Below are positions 8,604 to 17,140 of a stretch of 64,000 bases of DNA, in pieces (the first letter of the stretch is position 1; every line of letters starts with the position of its first letter). The position numbers were made by a program, and so were the translations under genes. The DNA lies in NCBI RefSeq assembly GCF_014218725.1, contig NZ_JABBJE010000001.1, forward strand, positions 558,001-622,000. The letters are read 5' to 3'. The stretch is from Brevundimonas huaxiensis. GTDB lineage: Bacteria > Pseudomonadota > Alphaproteobacteria > Caulobacterales > Caulobacteraceae. The notes beneath the pieces were generated by a model. It had not been told where the DNA came from and made no database searches. It worked only from the letters and a program-made list of their open reading frames with translations.

Positions 8604-9671
8604 TCAGCGAGCCGCGCGCCGCCGCTCCAACATCAGGGCGACCGCAAGGCCGCCCGCGCCCAGGCCGGCCATGACCGCCCAGGCGGCGATGACGGTCGAG
8701 GTGAACTCGCCGCGCCAGATCACGGCCTGATAGGCCTCGATGGCCCAGGCGTGGGGCGTGATCCAGCCGAGGTCGCGGAAGGCCTCGGGCATCAAAAAGC
8801 GCGGCGCCATCGATCCGCCCAGCGCGGCCAGCAACAGGACCACGAAGGTCGTCAGCGGCTGGGCCTGCTCACGCGATCGACACGTTGCTGTCAGAGCCAG
8901 GGCCAGGCCGGCGGCGCAGAAACCGACCGCCAAGGCGGTGATCGCAGTCGCCGCCATCTGCCAGGGCTCGATATCCGGCAGCTTGACCCAGGCGGCGACG
9001 AAGACCGCCGCCGACTGCATCACGCCCACCGCCGTCAGCCAGGCGGCCCGCCCGCCAAGGATGGGCGCCAAGCCGCCGCGGGCCAGGGCCAGACGTGATT
9101 GGAGGCCGGATCGCCGCTCGTCCAGCCCGCCCATGGCCCCGTGCATGGCGGCGAAAAAGACGAACATGACACTGACCGCGCCGGCATAATAGGTCGCCTG
9201 CACATCACCCTGGGGACCGATCTGCAGGGTCTGAACGCGCGGTGCGGGCCGTGCGACCTGACCCGACAGGGCGGCGGCCATCGGCTCCAGCCGCGCCTGA
9301 AGCGCCGACGCCGCCACGTCCCGGCCGGCGGCGGAAACGATCACCAGTTTTGGCGGTCCCTGCGTCGATGGCTGGATCAGTATGCCCGCGTCGGCGCGAC
9401 CGTCGATGACGGCGCGGTCGAAGGCCTCGCGATCTTCGACGATGCGAAGACGCGCGCCCACGTCCTTCGACACCGCCTCGCGGATCGCCGCCGTCGCGGG
9501 CGTGCGCGACGCGTCATGCAGGACGACGGTGGTGTCGATATCGCCCCGTGCGCCCGCGCCGAAGATCGCCGCGAACAACAGATAGACCAGGGGCGGCAAC
9601 AGCAGGGTCAGGATCACGCCTGCGCGGTCGCGCCAAAACCCTCTCGCCCAGGCGCCCGCCACCGCCATCAT
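8604..9671 (-). CDS. ABC-2 type transporter permease
   Basis: About 355 residues. It has one N-terminal membrane segment (LTLLLPPLVYLLFAAIFGAG), a roughly 150-residue outside domain, and a C-terminal block of five membrane segments that includes LLAALGGSMAPRFLMPEAF. This is the usual ABC-2/YhhJ-like exporter fold. The ATG at 9671 overlaps the ATPase stop (ATGATG/TGA), so the two subunits are coupled. A longer frame to 9851 is only the ATPase gene read out of frame. The pair lies behind crtE and between crtB and crtE. The substrate is unknown; a lipid, isoprenoid or pigment-related cargo is only an inference from position. Confidence 0.85.
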   Translation of the reverse strand: MMAVAGAWARGFWRDRAGVILTLLLPPLVYLLFAAIFGAGARGDIDTTVVLHDASRTPATAAIREAVSKDVGARLRIVEDREAFDRAVIDGRADAGILIQPSTQGPPKLVIVSAAGRDVAASALQARLEPMAAALSGQVARPAPRVQTLQIGPQGDVQATYYAGAVSVMFVFFAAMHGAMGGLDERRSGLQSRLALARGGLAPILGGRAAWLTAVGVMQSAAVFVAAWVKLPDIEPWQMAATAITALAVGFCAAGLALALTATCRSREQAQPLTTFVVLLLAALGGSMAPRFLMPEAFRDLGWITPHAWAIEAYQAVIWRGEFTSTVIAAWAVMAGLGAGGLAVALMLERRRAAR

Positions 9672-10585
9672 GACGGAGCCTGCGACAGCTGTGCGACCAG
9701 ATCGTCCAGGCCGGGGCGACGCACGGCGACCTCGCCATCCTCGCCATCGACCACGGCGGCAAGCATCTGGGCGATGGCCAACGCGTCCTCGCAGTGCCGA
9801 CGCCACTCCAGCCCGTCCTCGGACGCGGTCAGCCCCGCCTGGGCGAACCATTGGGCGGCGGGGTCCGACGCCGGTCGGGTCAGGCGAATGCTGAGCAGCC
9901 GGGCGGATCCGAAGGCGCGATGGAGCAGGGCGTTCGGCGCGCCTTCCGCCAGCAGTCGTCCCTGCGCCAGGATGCCGATTCGGTCGGCCGTATCGGCGAC
10001 GAAGATGGCGTCATGGCTGATCAGAAGGCAGCCGGCGCCGGCCTTTGCGGTTTCGCGCAGGGCGACGGACAGGACGCCGCGGGTCGCCGCATCCACCCCT
10101 TCCGTCGGTTCGTCGGCAATCAGCAGCTGCGGGCGCCCGACCAGGGCGGCGCTGAGGTTGGCGCGCCGTTTCCAGCCGCCGGACAGGGTGCGCACCGGCT
10201 GGTCCGCGCGCGGGCCGCAGCCGGTCAGGTCGAGCGCGCGGTTCACCGCCGCGCCGCGATCACGCTTGGGCACCCCGCAGAGCCGCGCCGTCACATCGAC
10301 GTTCTCGCGCGGCGACAGGGCCGGGAACAGGGCGCTGTCCTGCGGCGCCAGCCCGATGCGCCCGCGTGGTCCGCCGCCTTCGCCCAGGACGACACGCCCG
10401 CGCCGGGCGGGCAGCAGACCCGAGGCGACACGCGCCACCGTGGACTTGCCCGCACCATTCGCCCCCAGCAGCGCATAGACCTCGCCCGCAGCGATAGTCA
10501 GGCTGAAGTCGCTCAGCACGGATCGGCCGTCATAGCCCGCATCGATCCCGCTCAGCGACAAGGCCGGAGCGCCGTCAGACCCCAA
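9668..10585 (-). CDS. ABC transporter ATP-binding protein
   Basis: About 305 residues forming a single nucleotide-binding domain plus a C-terminal extension. Motifs seen are Walker A GANGAGKS, Q-loop LAPQDSAL, signature LSGGWKRRANL, Walker B LLIADEPTEG and H-loop LLISHD. SGGW instead of the commoner SGGQ is notable but tolerated in the family. The start is uncertain. A TTG at 10585 inside the end of crtE was chosen because it gives MGSDGAPALSLSGIDAGY; a TTG at 10561 is the alternative. The overlap with crtE and with the permease suggests one crtE-ATPase-permease transcript. Confidence 0.85.
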   Translation of the reverse strand: MGSDGAPALSLSGIDAGYDGRSVLSDFSLTIAAGEVYALLGANGAGKSTVARVASGLLPARRGRVVLGEGGGPRGRIGLAPQDSALFPALSPRENVDVTARLCGVPKRDRGAAVNRALDLTGCGPRADQPVRTLSGGWKRRANLSAALVGRPQLLIADEPTEGVDAATRGVLSVALRETAKAGAGCLLISHDAIFVADTADRIGILAQGRLLAEGAPNALLHRAFGSARLLSIRLTRPASDPAAQWFAQAGLTASEDGLEWRRHCEDALAIAQMLAAVVDGEDGEVAVRRPGLDDLVAQLSQAPS

Positions 10586-11471
10586 GTTCGGCCTGCTGGA
10601 AAAGGTCCAGGACGTACAGGGCCAGGGGGCTGTCATGGCCGACCGCCTCGACCGCCTTGGCCAAGGATTGCCGCACCGCCGCGCGGGTCCGGCATTCACC
10701 CCACAGATCGACGAAGGTGATGGTGTCGTCGTCCTGGCCCACGTCCTTGCCGACCGCATCGACGGTCGAACAGACATCCAGCAGATCGTCGCAGAGCTGG
10801 AAGGCGAAGCCGATCGCCTCGCCGAAAATCGACAGCCGCGCCAGATCCTGTGCATCGCCCCCGCCGAGCAGGCCGCCGCCGCACACGGTGGCGACGAACA
10901 GGGCGCCGGTTTTCAGATCGTTGATCTGGCGCAAGGCGGTTTCGTCGCGATCCCTCGCGTCGTCGCGCAGGTCGCGCATCTGACCCTCGGACAGACCATC
11001 GAAGCCGATCGCCTGCGTCAAAAGGTCCAGGACGGCCAGCCGTGTTTCCGCCGGCGCCGGGGTCTGCAGCACCAGACGCGTCGCCTGATTCAACAGGGCC
11101 ACGGCCGCCAGAACCGCCGTGTCCTCGCCATGGCGACGATGAAGGCTCGGCTGGCCCCGACGCAGCGAGGCGTCGTCCATGCACGGCAGATCGTCCAGAA
11201 CCAGCGACGCGGCATGGACCATTTCCAGGGCGCAGGCATAGTCGAGGGCGTCTTCCGGCTCTCCGCCGACATGCGCCGCCGCCAGCATGGCCAGCACCGG
11301 CCGGACGCGTTTTCCCTGTCCCAGCAAGGCTTCGCGGGCCGCCGTGGACAGCAGGCCGCCGTGCGCCGGGGCGACCTCGGTCAGGCGCGCCTGAACCTGC
11401 AGACGCAGATCGTCGGGGTCGCAGGATGCGCCCGCCAGAGGCGGTTGGCGCCGGATGCCGACGATGGCCAT
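10575..11471 (-). CDS. crtE: Geranylgeranyl diphosphate synthase CrtE
   Basis: A 298-residue polyprenyl synthase making the C20 precursor for CrtB from IPP and allylic diphosphates. The first aspartate-rich motif is DDLPCMDD (93-100) and the second is CDDLLD in GFAFQLCDDLLDVCS. GQGKRVRPVL near 51 is the IPP-binding segment. The ATG at 11471 is preceded by a good ribosome site (GGGAG, about six bases upstream). Longer in-frame starts run into the promoter region. It diverges from idi and overlaps the ABC ATPase start at its 3' end. Confidence 0.94.
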   Translation of the reverse strand: MAIVGIRRQPPLAGASCDPDDLRLQVQARLTEVAPAHGGLLSTAAREALLGQGKRVRPVLAMLAAAHVGGEPEDALDYACALEMVHAASLVLDDLPCMDDASLRRGQPSLHRRHGEDTAVLAAVALLNQATRLVLQTPAPAETRLAVLDLLTQAIGFDGLSEGQMRDLRDDARDRDETALRQINDLKTGALFVATVCGGGLLGGGDAQDLARLSIFGEAIGFAFQLCDDLLDVCSTVDAVGKDVGQDDDTITFVDLWGECRTRAAVRQSLAKAVEAVGHDSPLALYVLDLFQQAELGV

Positions 11472-11524
11472 ACAGATCTCCCATTGTCGCCGACGTCGCG
11501 TTGCGACCACGCGCCGAACCCTTA

Positions 11525-11542
11525 TGATGCCATACGGCATCA
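11525..11542. promoter_or_regulatory. Perfect inverted repeat in the crtE/idi divergent promoter region
   Basis: TGATGCC, four bases ATAC, then GGCATCA form a perfect 7-bp dyad. It lies in the 109-base gap between the divergent crtE (start 11471) and idi (start 11581). The position suits an operator for a dimeric regulator acting on both genes. No regulator gene lies beside it in this window, so the binding protein is unknown. Confidence 0.4.
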
Positions 11543-11580
11543 CGACCGCGTCGGATGCAACCCGCCAGGAGCCGTTTGCG

Positions 11581-12624
11581 ATGTCCACCGACGCCGATGC
11601 CTTGATCCGGCGCAAGGACGAACACATTGACCACGTGCGCGCCGGGCGCGGCGTCAGCCAGGCGACATCGGGTCTGGACGCCGTCCGTTTCGTGCACGAC
11701 GCCCTGCCGGATATCGATCACGACGCCATCGATCTGACCACGCGCTTTCTGGGGGGACGGGTCGCCTTGCCGTTCCTGATTAGTTCGATGACCGGCGGGC
11801 CCTCGCGGGCCGAGGCGATCAATGCGCGTCTGGCCGAGGCCGCCCAGGCTTTGGGCGTGGTGCTGGCGGTCGGCTCGCAGCGTGTGGCGCTGGAGACGGA
11901 CGGTGGTCTGGGTCTGGGGCTGGATCTGCGACGCCGGGCTCCGGATGCGATGATCCTGGCCAATCTGGGCGCCGTGCAGTTCGCCCTGGGCTATGGCGTC
12001 GACGAGGCGCGGCGGGCCATGGAGATGATCGGCGCCGACGCCCTGATCCTGCATCTAAACCCATTGCAGGAGGGCGTTCAGCCCGAGGGCGATCGCGATT
12101 GGCGCGGCGTCGCGCGAGGCATCGAGCAGGTTGCGGCGGCCTTCCCGGGCCGTCTGATCGTCAAGGAGACGGGCGCCGGCCTGTCGGGCGCGGTGGCGCG
12201 TCGCCTGGTGGACATGGGGGTCGCGGCGCTGGACGTGGCCGGGGCGGGCGGCACCAACTGGGGTTTGATTGAGGGCGCACGAGCGACGGGCGGTCGGGCG
12301 GAAGCGCTGGCCGCGCCCTTTGCCGGTTGGGGCGTACCGACGGCCCGCAGCCTGGCAGACTGCGCCCATGCCGCGCCAGAACTGGATCTGATCGGGTCGG
12401 GCGGCATCCGCGACGGGCTGGATGCGGCGCGTGCGATCCGGCTGGGCGCCTGTCTGGTCGGCCAGGCGGCGGGCGTGCTCGAAGCGGCGCTGACCTCGAC
12501 CGAGGCCGTTGTGGATCACCTGGATCTGATGGCGGCTCAGTTGCGACTGGCCTGTTTCTGCACCGGGTCGGCGGACCTTGCCGCCCTGGCTCAGGCGCCG
12601 TTGCTGGAAGCGCCGCGTTTCTGA
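11581..12624 (+). CDS. fni: Isopentenyl-diphosphate delta-isomerase, type 2
   Basis: A 347-residue FMN- and NADPH-dependent isomerase that interconverts IPP and DMAPP and so feeds CrtE. RRKDEHIDH near the N-terminus, FLISSMTGG, AVGSQRVALE, ILHLNPLQEGVQPEGD, VKETGAGLSG, the GGTNW motif and LIGSGGIRDGLDAARAI are all type 2 signatures; the type 1 (Nudix) enzyme is unrelated. The ATG at 11581 gives the normal family start. Its last 34 bases overlap the 3' end of crtZ on the other strand. Confidence 0.94.
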   Translation: MSTDADALIRRKDEHIDHVRAGRGVSQATSGLDAVRFVHDALPDIDHDAIDLTTRFLGGRVALPFLISSMTGGPSRAEAINARLAEAAQALGVVLAVGSQRVALETDGGLGLGLDLRRRAPDAMILANLGAVQFALGYGVDEARRAMEMIGADALILHLNPLQEGVQPEGDRDWRGVARGIEQVAAAFPGRLIVKETGAGLSGAVARRLVDMGVAALDVAGAGGTNWGLIEGARATGGRAEALAAPFAGWGVPTARSLADCAHAAPELDLIGSGGIRDGLDAARAIRLGACLVGQAAGVLEAALTSTEAVVDHLDLMAAQLRLACFCTGSADLAALAQAPLLEAPRF

Positions 12625-13076
12625 GACAGTTCGGCCTTCAACGCGCGCGCCGAACGCACCCACAGAAAGCCGAACGACACGCAGCCCTCGCGCGTCCGCA
12701 CCGCGTGATGCAGCCGGTGAGCCTGAATGCGCCGCGTCCAAAATCCGGAGCGCCCCGCAATCCCCGTCGGAAACCGGCGGTGCACCAGCCCGTCGTGGAA
12801 GAAGAAATAGATCAGTCCATAGGCTGTGACACCCAGGCCGATCGGCAGCAACCAAGGCCACAGATGCAGACCCAAGGCGATGAGGATGATGGCCGGGGCG
12901 GCGAACACCACTGCGAACAAGTCGTTCTTTTCCAGCACGTCGTCGTGCGGCTCATGATGGCTGCGGTGCCAGGTCCACAGCAGGCCGTGCATGACATAAC
13001 GGTGCATCGCCCAGGCGAAGATCTCCATCCCCAGGAAGGTGGCGAGGAACAGGAGGATCATCGTCGGCCAGGACAT
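12591..13076 (-). CDS. crtZ: Beta-carotene 3-hydroxylase CrtZ
   Basis: A 161-residue membrane di-iron hydroxylase that adds 3-hydroxyl groups to the ionone rings. Histidine motifs are HRYVMH (25-30), HRSHH (37-41), FFFHDGLVHRRF and HRLHH, which are all the expected metal ligands. The ATG at 13076 (MSWPTMILL) matches the known Brevundimonas start; the frame is open to 13112 but adds an unlikely extension. It runs opposite to idi and crtG. With CrtW it gives astaxanthin-type products. Confidence 0.95.
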   Translation of the reverse strand: MSWPTMILLFLATFLGMEIFAWAMHRYVMHGLLWTWHRSHHEPHDDVLEKNDLFAVVFAAPAIILIALGLHLWPWLLPIGLGVTAYGLIYFFFHDGLVHRRFPTGIAGRSGFWTRRIQAHRLHHAVRTREGCVSFGFLWVRSARALKAELSQKRGASSNGA

Positions 13077-13150
13077 GACCCTATCATAGGCGCTTTGGGG
13101 ACCGCGCGTCACGACTTGACCCGGCGCGACGTTTCGCCGTCTGTGCGCCC

Positions 13151-13900
13151 ATGTTGAAGGACCTGTTCGTCACCACCCTCGCGCTCAGCCTGATTATCGG
13201 CGTGCGCTATCTGCTGGTCGGTGTCGTGACCCATGGCTTGCTGTGGGGCGGGGCGGGACGGGGGCGTCAGCTGAACCACAGGCCGCCGGCGGCGAAACGC
13301 ATCCGCGCCGAAGTCATCGCGTCCCTGATCGCCTGCCCGATCTACGCCCTGCCGGCCGCATTCGTCATCGAACTCTGGAAGCGCGGCGGGACGGCGATCT
13401 ACGACGATATCCATGCCTGGCCGCTGTGGTGGTTGCCCGTCAGCTTCATCGTCTACATGCTGGCCCACGACGCCTTCTACTATTGGGTCCACCGCGGGCT
13501 GCATCACCCACGCATCTTCCCCTGGGCCCACGCCGAACATCATCGGTCGCGCGACCCCAGCGCCTTCGCCTCCTTCGCCTTCGATCCGGCCGAAGCGATC
13601 GCCACGGCCTGGTTCCTGCCGGCCCTGACGTTTTTCATCCCCATTCATTGGGGCGTGGCGCTGGCGCTGCTGACCCTGATGACCGCCACCGCCGTGCTGA
13701 ACCACGCCGGCCGAGAAGTCTGGCCCGCGTCCTGGCTGAAACGCGCCCCCCTGCGCTGGATGATCACCGCCACCCACCACGACGCGCACCACAAGCGCTT
13801 CAATGGCAACTACGGTCTGTATTTCCAGATGTGGGACCGATGGGCAGGCAGCGAGATTTCTTCCGCTCGGCGAAAAAACGAGGAGACTCGACCGCTTTAG
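13151..13900 (+). CDS. crtG: Carotenoid 2,2'-beta-ionone ring hydroxylase CrtG (sterol desaturase/fatty acid hydroxylase fold)
   Basis: A 249-residue membrane protein of the fatty acid hydroxylase/sterol desaturase superfamily. The metal-binding motifs are HDAFYYWVH (106-114), HAEHH (127-131) and HHDAHH near 220. In Brevundimonas sp. SD212, as I recall, a protein of this family next to crtZ was shown to hydroxylate C2 of the beta-ionone ring. The identical neighbourhood here (crtW-crtYIB-crtE-idi-crtZ) supports CrtG. It starts 74 bases from the divergent crtZ. A generic sterol desaturase-like function remains possible because the call rests on family plus location. Confidence 0.8.
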   Translation: MLKDLFVTTLALSLIIGVRYLLVGVVTHGLLWGGAGRGRQLNHRPPAAKRIRAEVIASLIACPIYALPAAFVIELWKRGGTAIYDDIHAWPLWWLPVSFIVYMLAHDAFYYWVHRGLHHPRIFPWAHAEHHRSRDPSAFASFAFDPAEAIATAWFLPALTFFIPIHWGVALALLTLMTATAVLNHAGREVWPASWLKRAPLRWMITATHHDAHHKRFNGNYGLYFQMWDRWAGSEISSARRKNEETRPL

Positions 13901-13920
13901 ACTAGAATGGTCGGGCTTTC

Positions 13921-15252
13921 TCAGCGGAAATCGGCGGGCTTTAGGCCATGCCGCTGCAGCTTGTCGTACAGCGTCTTTCTTGGAACCTGCATTTCGGCGA
14001 GCACTGCGGATATGTCCCCACGATGAGACTGTAGCGCGTCGCGCAGCAGTTCGCCTTCGAACCTGTTGACGCGGTCGGGAAGACTTAGGCCGTGATCGGG
14101 CGCGCGGGTGTTGTCATCGAGTGACAAGGCGACGCGTTCCGCAAAATGCGCCAGTTCGCGGATATTGCCGGGCCAGTCGGCCTCGACCAGCAGGCGTCTT
14201 ACGCTGTCGCTTATAGAGGGAATATCGACGCCGTGGCGGTCCGCCGCGCGACGCAGGAAGTGGGCGAATAGCAGGGGAATATCTTCTCGCCGTTCGCGCA
14301 GAGGCGGTACGCGGAGTCTCACCACGTTCAAACGGTAATAGAGGTCTTCGCGAAAGGCGCCCCCACGTGCGGCCTCGGCCAGATCGATCTTTGACGAGGC
14401 CAGTACACGCAAATCTAAGGCGCGGGGTTCGTTGGCCCCGATGGGATGGACCTCGCGTTCTTCCAGGACACGCAAAATCTTGACCTGGACCGCCAGAGGC
14501 ATGCTCTCGACCTCGTCCAGAAACAATGAGCCGTTGTGCGCGCGTTCGACGTGCCCGACCCGGCGGCGCAAGGCTCCGGCGAAGGCGCCGAGTTCGTGTC
14601 CGAACAATTCGCTCTCGATCAGCCCGTCAGGCAGGGCGCCGCAGTTGACGGCGACGAACGGCGCCAATCGTCGCCGGCCGCCGTTGTGCAGGGCGCGCGC
14701 AACGGCCTCCTTTCCTGTTCCGGTTTCGCCTTCGATCAGCACGTCCATTCGGGCATCGGCGATCTGAGCGATGGTGGCGCGGAGGGCAATGATGGCGCGA
14801 GACGATCCCGCCAGGGGCAGCTCCTGTCCGCTGTCCGAGGCCATCGCCAGCAAGCGACGGTTTTCCAGGACCAGACCGCGTTTTTCCAGAGCGCGGTTCA
14901 AACTGTCTTGAAGGCGCTCAAACGGAAAGGGCTTGGCGACGAAGTCGTAGGCGCCGTCCTTCATCGCTGCGACGGCGTCGGTGATGTCGCCATGGCCAGT
15001 GATCATGATGATCGGCAGGGTGGCGTCCAACGCTTGCAGGCGGCTGAGCAACTGGCGGCCATCAAGGCCAGGCATCCGCAGGTCGGTGATCACGACGCCC
15101 GGAAAATCGGCATCGATCGCTCTCAGCGCGGGTTCCGCCCCTGGAAAAGCGCGAATGTCATAACCTTCCAGGGTCAGGCGCTCGACCAAGGCATGGCGGA
15201 AATCGGCGTCGTCCTCGATCAGGGCGACGGCAGTGGGGCGGGCAAATTCCAT
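13921..15252 (-). CDS. Sigma-54-dependent response regulator, DctD-like
   Basis: A 443-residue NtrC-family activator. The receiver domain has D57 (VVITDLRM) as phosphoacceptor and the switch lysine in VAKPFPFERL. The central AAA+ domain has Walker A GETGTGKE (175-182) and Walker B GSLFLDEVES. The C-terminal Fis-type helix-turn-helix contains LAEMQVPRKTLYDKLQRHGL. The sigma-54 contact loop reads GAFAGA at 222-227 where most family members have GAFTGA. The ATG at 15252 overlaps the kinase stop (TGATG). With the DctB-like kinase and the divergent dctA, the expected role is activating C4-dicarboxylate or related carboxylate uptake genes. Confidence 0.88.
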   Translation of the reverse strand: MEFARPTAVALIEDDADFRHALVERLTLEGYDIRAFPGAEPALRAIDADFPGVVITDLRMPGLDGRQLLSRLQALDATLPIIMITGHGDITDAVAAMKDGAYDFVAKPFPFERLQDSLNRALEKRGLVLENRRLLAMASDSGQELPLAGSSRAIIALRATIAQIADARMDVLIEGETGTGKEAVARALHNGGRRRLAPFVAVNCGALPDGLIESELFGHELGAFAGALRRRVGHVERAHNGSLFLDEVESMPLAVQVKILRVLEEREVHPIGANEPRALDLRVLASSKIDLAEAARGGAFREDLYYRLNVVRLRVPPLRERREDIPLLFAHFLRRAADRHGVDIPSISDSVRRLLVEADWPGNIRELAHFAERVALSLDDNTRAPDHGLSLPDRVNRFEGELLRDALQSHRGDISAVLAEMQVPRKTLYDKLQRHGLKPADFR

Positions 15253-17081
15253 CACGCGATCCTCAGGGTGGCGACAAAGGTCGCTCCGATGTCCTCGTCG
15301 ACCAAGTCGAGCTCGCCACCGAACCCGGCGATCAGATCTCGACAGATGACCAGACCCAGGCCGAGCCCATTTGCGCGTGTGGTGACAAAGGGGGTGAACA
15401 GTTGGGCGCGCACAGCGGGCGGCACGCCTGGACCATTGTCGGAAATACTCAATCGAACACGGTCTTTTTCGCGCAAGACCTTCAGCGTTAGGCGTGGCCG
15501 ATCGCAGCCTTCCAGCGCTTCTGAAGCGTTCTTGACCAAGTTGACGATCACCTGTTCCAGACGAAAGCGGTCGGCGCGTACTGTGACGTCTGCGTCGCCC
15601 TCACGGATCAACTCGACGCCGCCCTCGTCCAATCGGCCGCGCGTCAGCAGCAGGGCGCCGTGGATGGCGTCCTCCAGACGGACGATGCCGATTTTGGGAT
15701 CTGACTTTCTGGAAAAGACCCTGAGGCCTTCGGTGATGGCCCCGATGCGCTGGGTCAGGTCGCTGATCCGCGCCAATGCCCCACGCGCCTTAGCGGCCTC
15801 GTCGCGATCAAGCAGAACGCCGGCGGTCTCTGCCTGGGTCTGGATGGCGGCGACGGGTTGATTGATCTCGTGCGCCACGCTGGCGACGATCTGCCCCAGC
15901 GCGGCGAGTTTGCTGGCTTGAACCAGCTCGTCACGCAGCAGTTCGCGTGCGGTCTCGGCTCGGCGGCGTTCCTCGATCTGGCGATTGAGGGCGGCGTTAG
16001 CGTTACGAAGCTCGTGGGTGCGTTCGTCGATCAGCCTTTCCAGTTCCAGCCGCGCCTCTTCCTCGGCACGGGCGCGGACAAGGGCCTGATGGCGACGACG
16101 CAGAAGCACGACGATGACTCCTGCCAGCAGGGTGACGATCAGGGCCGCAAGCGCCCGCGCGGTTGCGACGGCCATCCCAATGGATCCACGATCCGGCGAC
16201 AGCAGGTGCAGAGTCCAGCCGGGCGTTTCCGTTGGGATCGCCGCATGCATCCAGCGCTGCTCGCGGCCATCGACTGGAGCTTGGATCAGACGCGGTCGAT
16301 CATTGGGAGGCGTTACGAAGGGGAGGGGGCGCAACGCCTCGGGTTGGAGCGTCTGATCGGTCAATGTCAGCCGCCGTCGAAGTTCGTCCTGCGCTTCTGT
16401 GGTGCGGAAACGCCATGCCGGCACGCTGGTTATCAGCACGACGCCGCCGGGGTCGACAACATAGGCCGGCTCACCAGACGCGCGCCATTCGGCCTCGAGA
16501 GCGGCGAACTCGACCTTGACCACGACGACGCCCACGGCGGAGCCGCTCGACCCGTCAACACGCCGCGCCAGATAGAGTCCGGGCCGGCCGGACACAGTGC
16601 CCAAGGCGAAGAACTCCGCCTGGCCTTGGCGCATGGCGTTGATGAAATAAGGCCGAAACCCGTAGTCGGCGCCGACGAAACTGGTCGGCAGGCGCCAGTT
16701 GCTGGCAGCGCGGGTTCGTCCGCTGGCGTCGATGATATAGATGGCGGCGGCGCGTGTCTGACGCGCCAAGGTTTCCAGTTTAAGGCTGACTGTATCGCCT
16801 TTGGCAGTCTGCGGGGCGCTCAGCAGGTCGGCGATGTCGGGATCGCTCGCCAACGCCAGGGGCAGGGAGCGGTGCTTTTCCAGTTCGCTGCGTAGCACGG
16901 CCGCGTGCAGGGCGGCGGCGGCCTCTGTCTGCCGAGCCAGTTCGATCTTGGCATCACGCCGAGCGACCTCGCCTGCGCCGAAAGCCGCCAAGGCTGCGAT
17001 CATGAACCAGCACACTGTCGTTACCAGCCAAAGGGAGCGCCAAGGTTTTCGAGCCGAGTCTGTGACCTGTGCATCCTGCAT
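15252..17081 (-). CDS. Sensor histidine kinase, DctB-like
   Basis: About 609 residues. A membrane segment (about 15-37) is followed by a periplasmic double-Cache-like sensor domain with SNWRLPTSFVGADYGFRPYF, which resembles the DctB ligand site. A second membrane segment (LAALIVTLLAGVIVVLL), a coiled coil (ARAEEEARLELERLIDE) and the transmitter follow. The H-box is SVAHEINQPVAAI; N, G1 and G2 boxes are also present (NLVKNASEAL, SDNGPGVP, GLGLGL). The ATG at 17081 was chosen. An alternative at 17189 would run across the probable operator and into the dctA leader. Expected ligand: succinate, malate, fumarate or a related acid. Confidence 0.88.
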   Translation of the reverse strand: MQDAQVTDSARKPWRSLWLVTTVCWFMIAALAAFGAGEVARRDAKIELARQTEAAAALHAAVLRSELEKHRSLPLALASDPDIADLLSAPQTAKGDTVSLKLETLARQTRAAAIYIIDASGRTRAASNWRLPTSFVGADYGFRPYFINAMRQGQAEFFALGTVSGRPGLYLARRVDGSSGSAVGVVVVKVEFAALEAEWRASGEPAYVVDPGGVVLITSVPAWRFRTTEAQDELRRRLTLTDQTLQPEALRPLPFVTPPNDRPRLIQAPVDGREQRWMHAAIPTETPGWTLHLLSPDRGSIGMAVATARALAALIVTLLAGVIVVLLRRRHQALVRARAEEEARLELERLIDERTHELRNANAALNRQIEERRRAETARELLRDELVQASKLAALGQIVASVAHEINQPVAAIQTQAETAGVLLDRDEAAKARGALARISDLTQRIGAITEGLRVFSRKSDPKIGIVRLEDAIHGALLLTRGRLDEGGVELIREGDADVTVRADRFRLEQVIVNLVKNASEALEGCDRPRLTLKVLREKDRVRLSISDNGPGVPPAVRAQLFTPFVTTRANGLGLGLVICRDLIAGFGGELDLVDEDIGATFVATLRIA

Positions 17082-17090
17082 GTTCGCAGT

Positions 17091-17140
17091 GTGCGGATAA
17101 TCGCACGATAGGGCCAGCCTTGTGGGTGAAAAACCGCACA
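17091..17140. promoter_or_regulatory. Candidate tandem DctD-type operator
   Basis: Two related dyads lie between the kinase and dctA. The first is GTGCG (17091-17095), six bases, CGCAC (17102-17106), a perfect 5-bp repeat. The second is TGTG (17121-17124) with CACA (17137-17140), flanked by imperfect inner pairs. Their centres are about 32 bases apart, near three helical turns. From memory, DctD sites are GC-rich dyads of the TGTGCGG/CCGCACA kind and occur as tandem pairs upstream of dctA, which fits. They lie 180-230 bases upstream of the dctA start, as expected for a sigma-54 enhancer. Confidence 0.5.
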
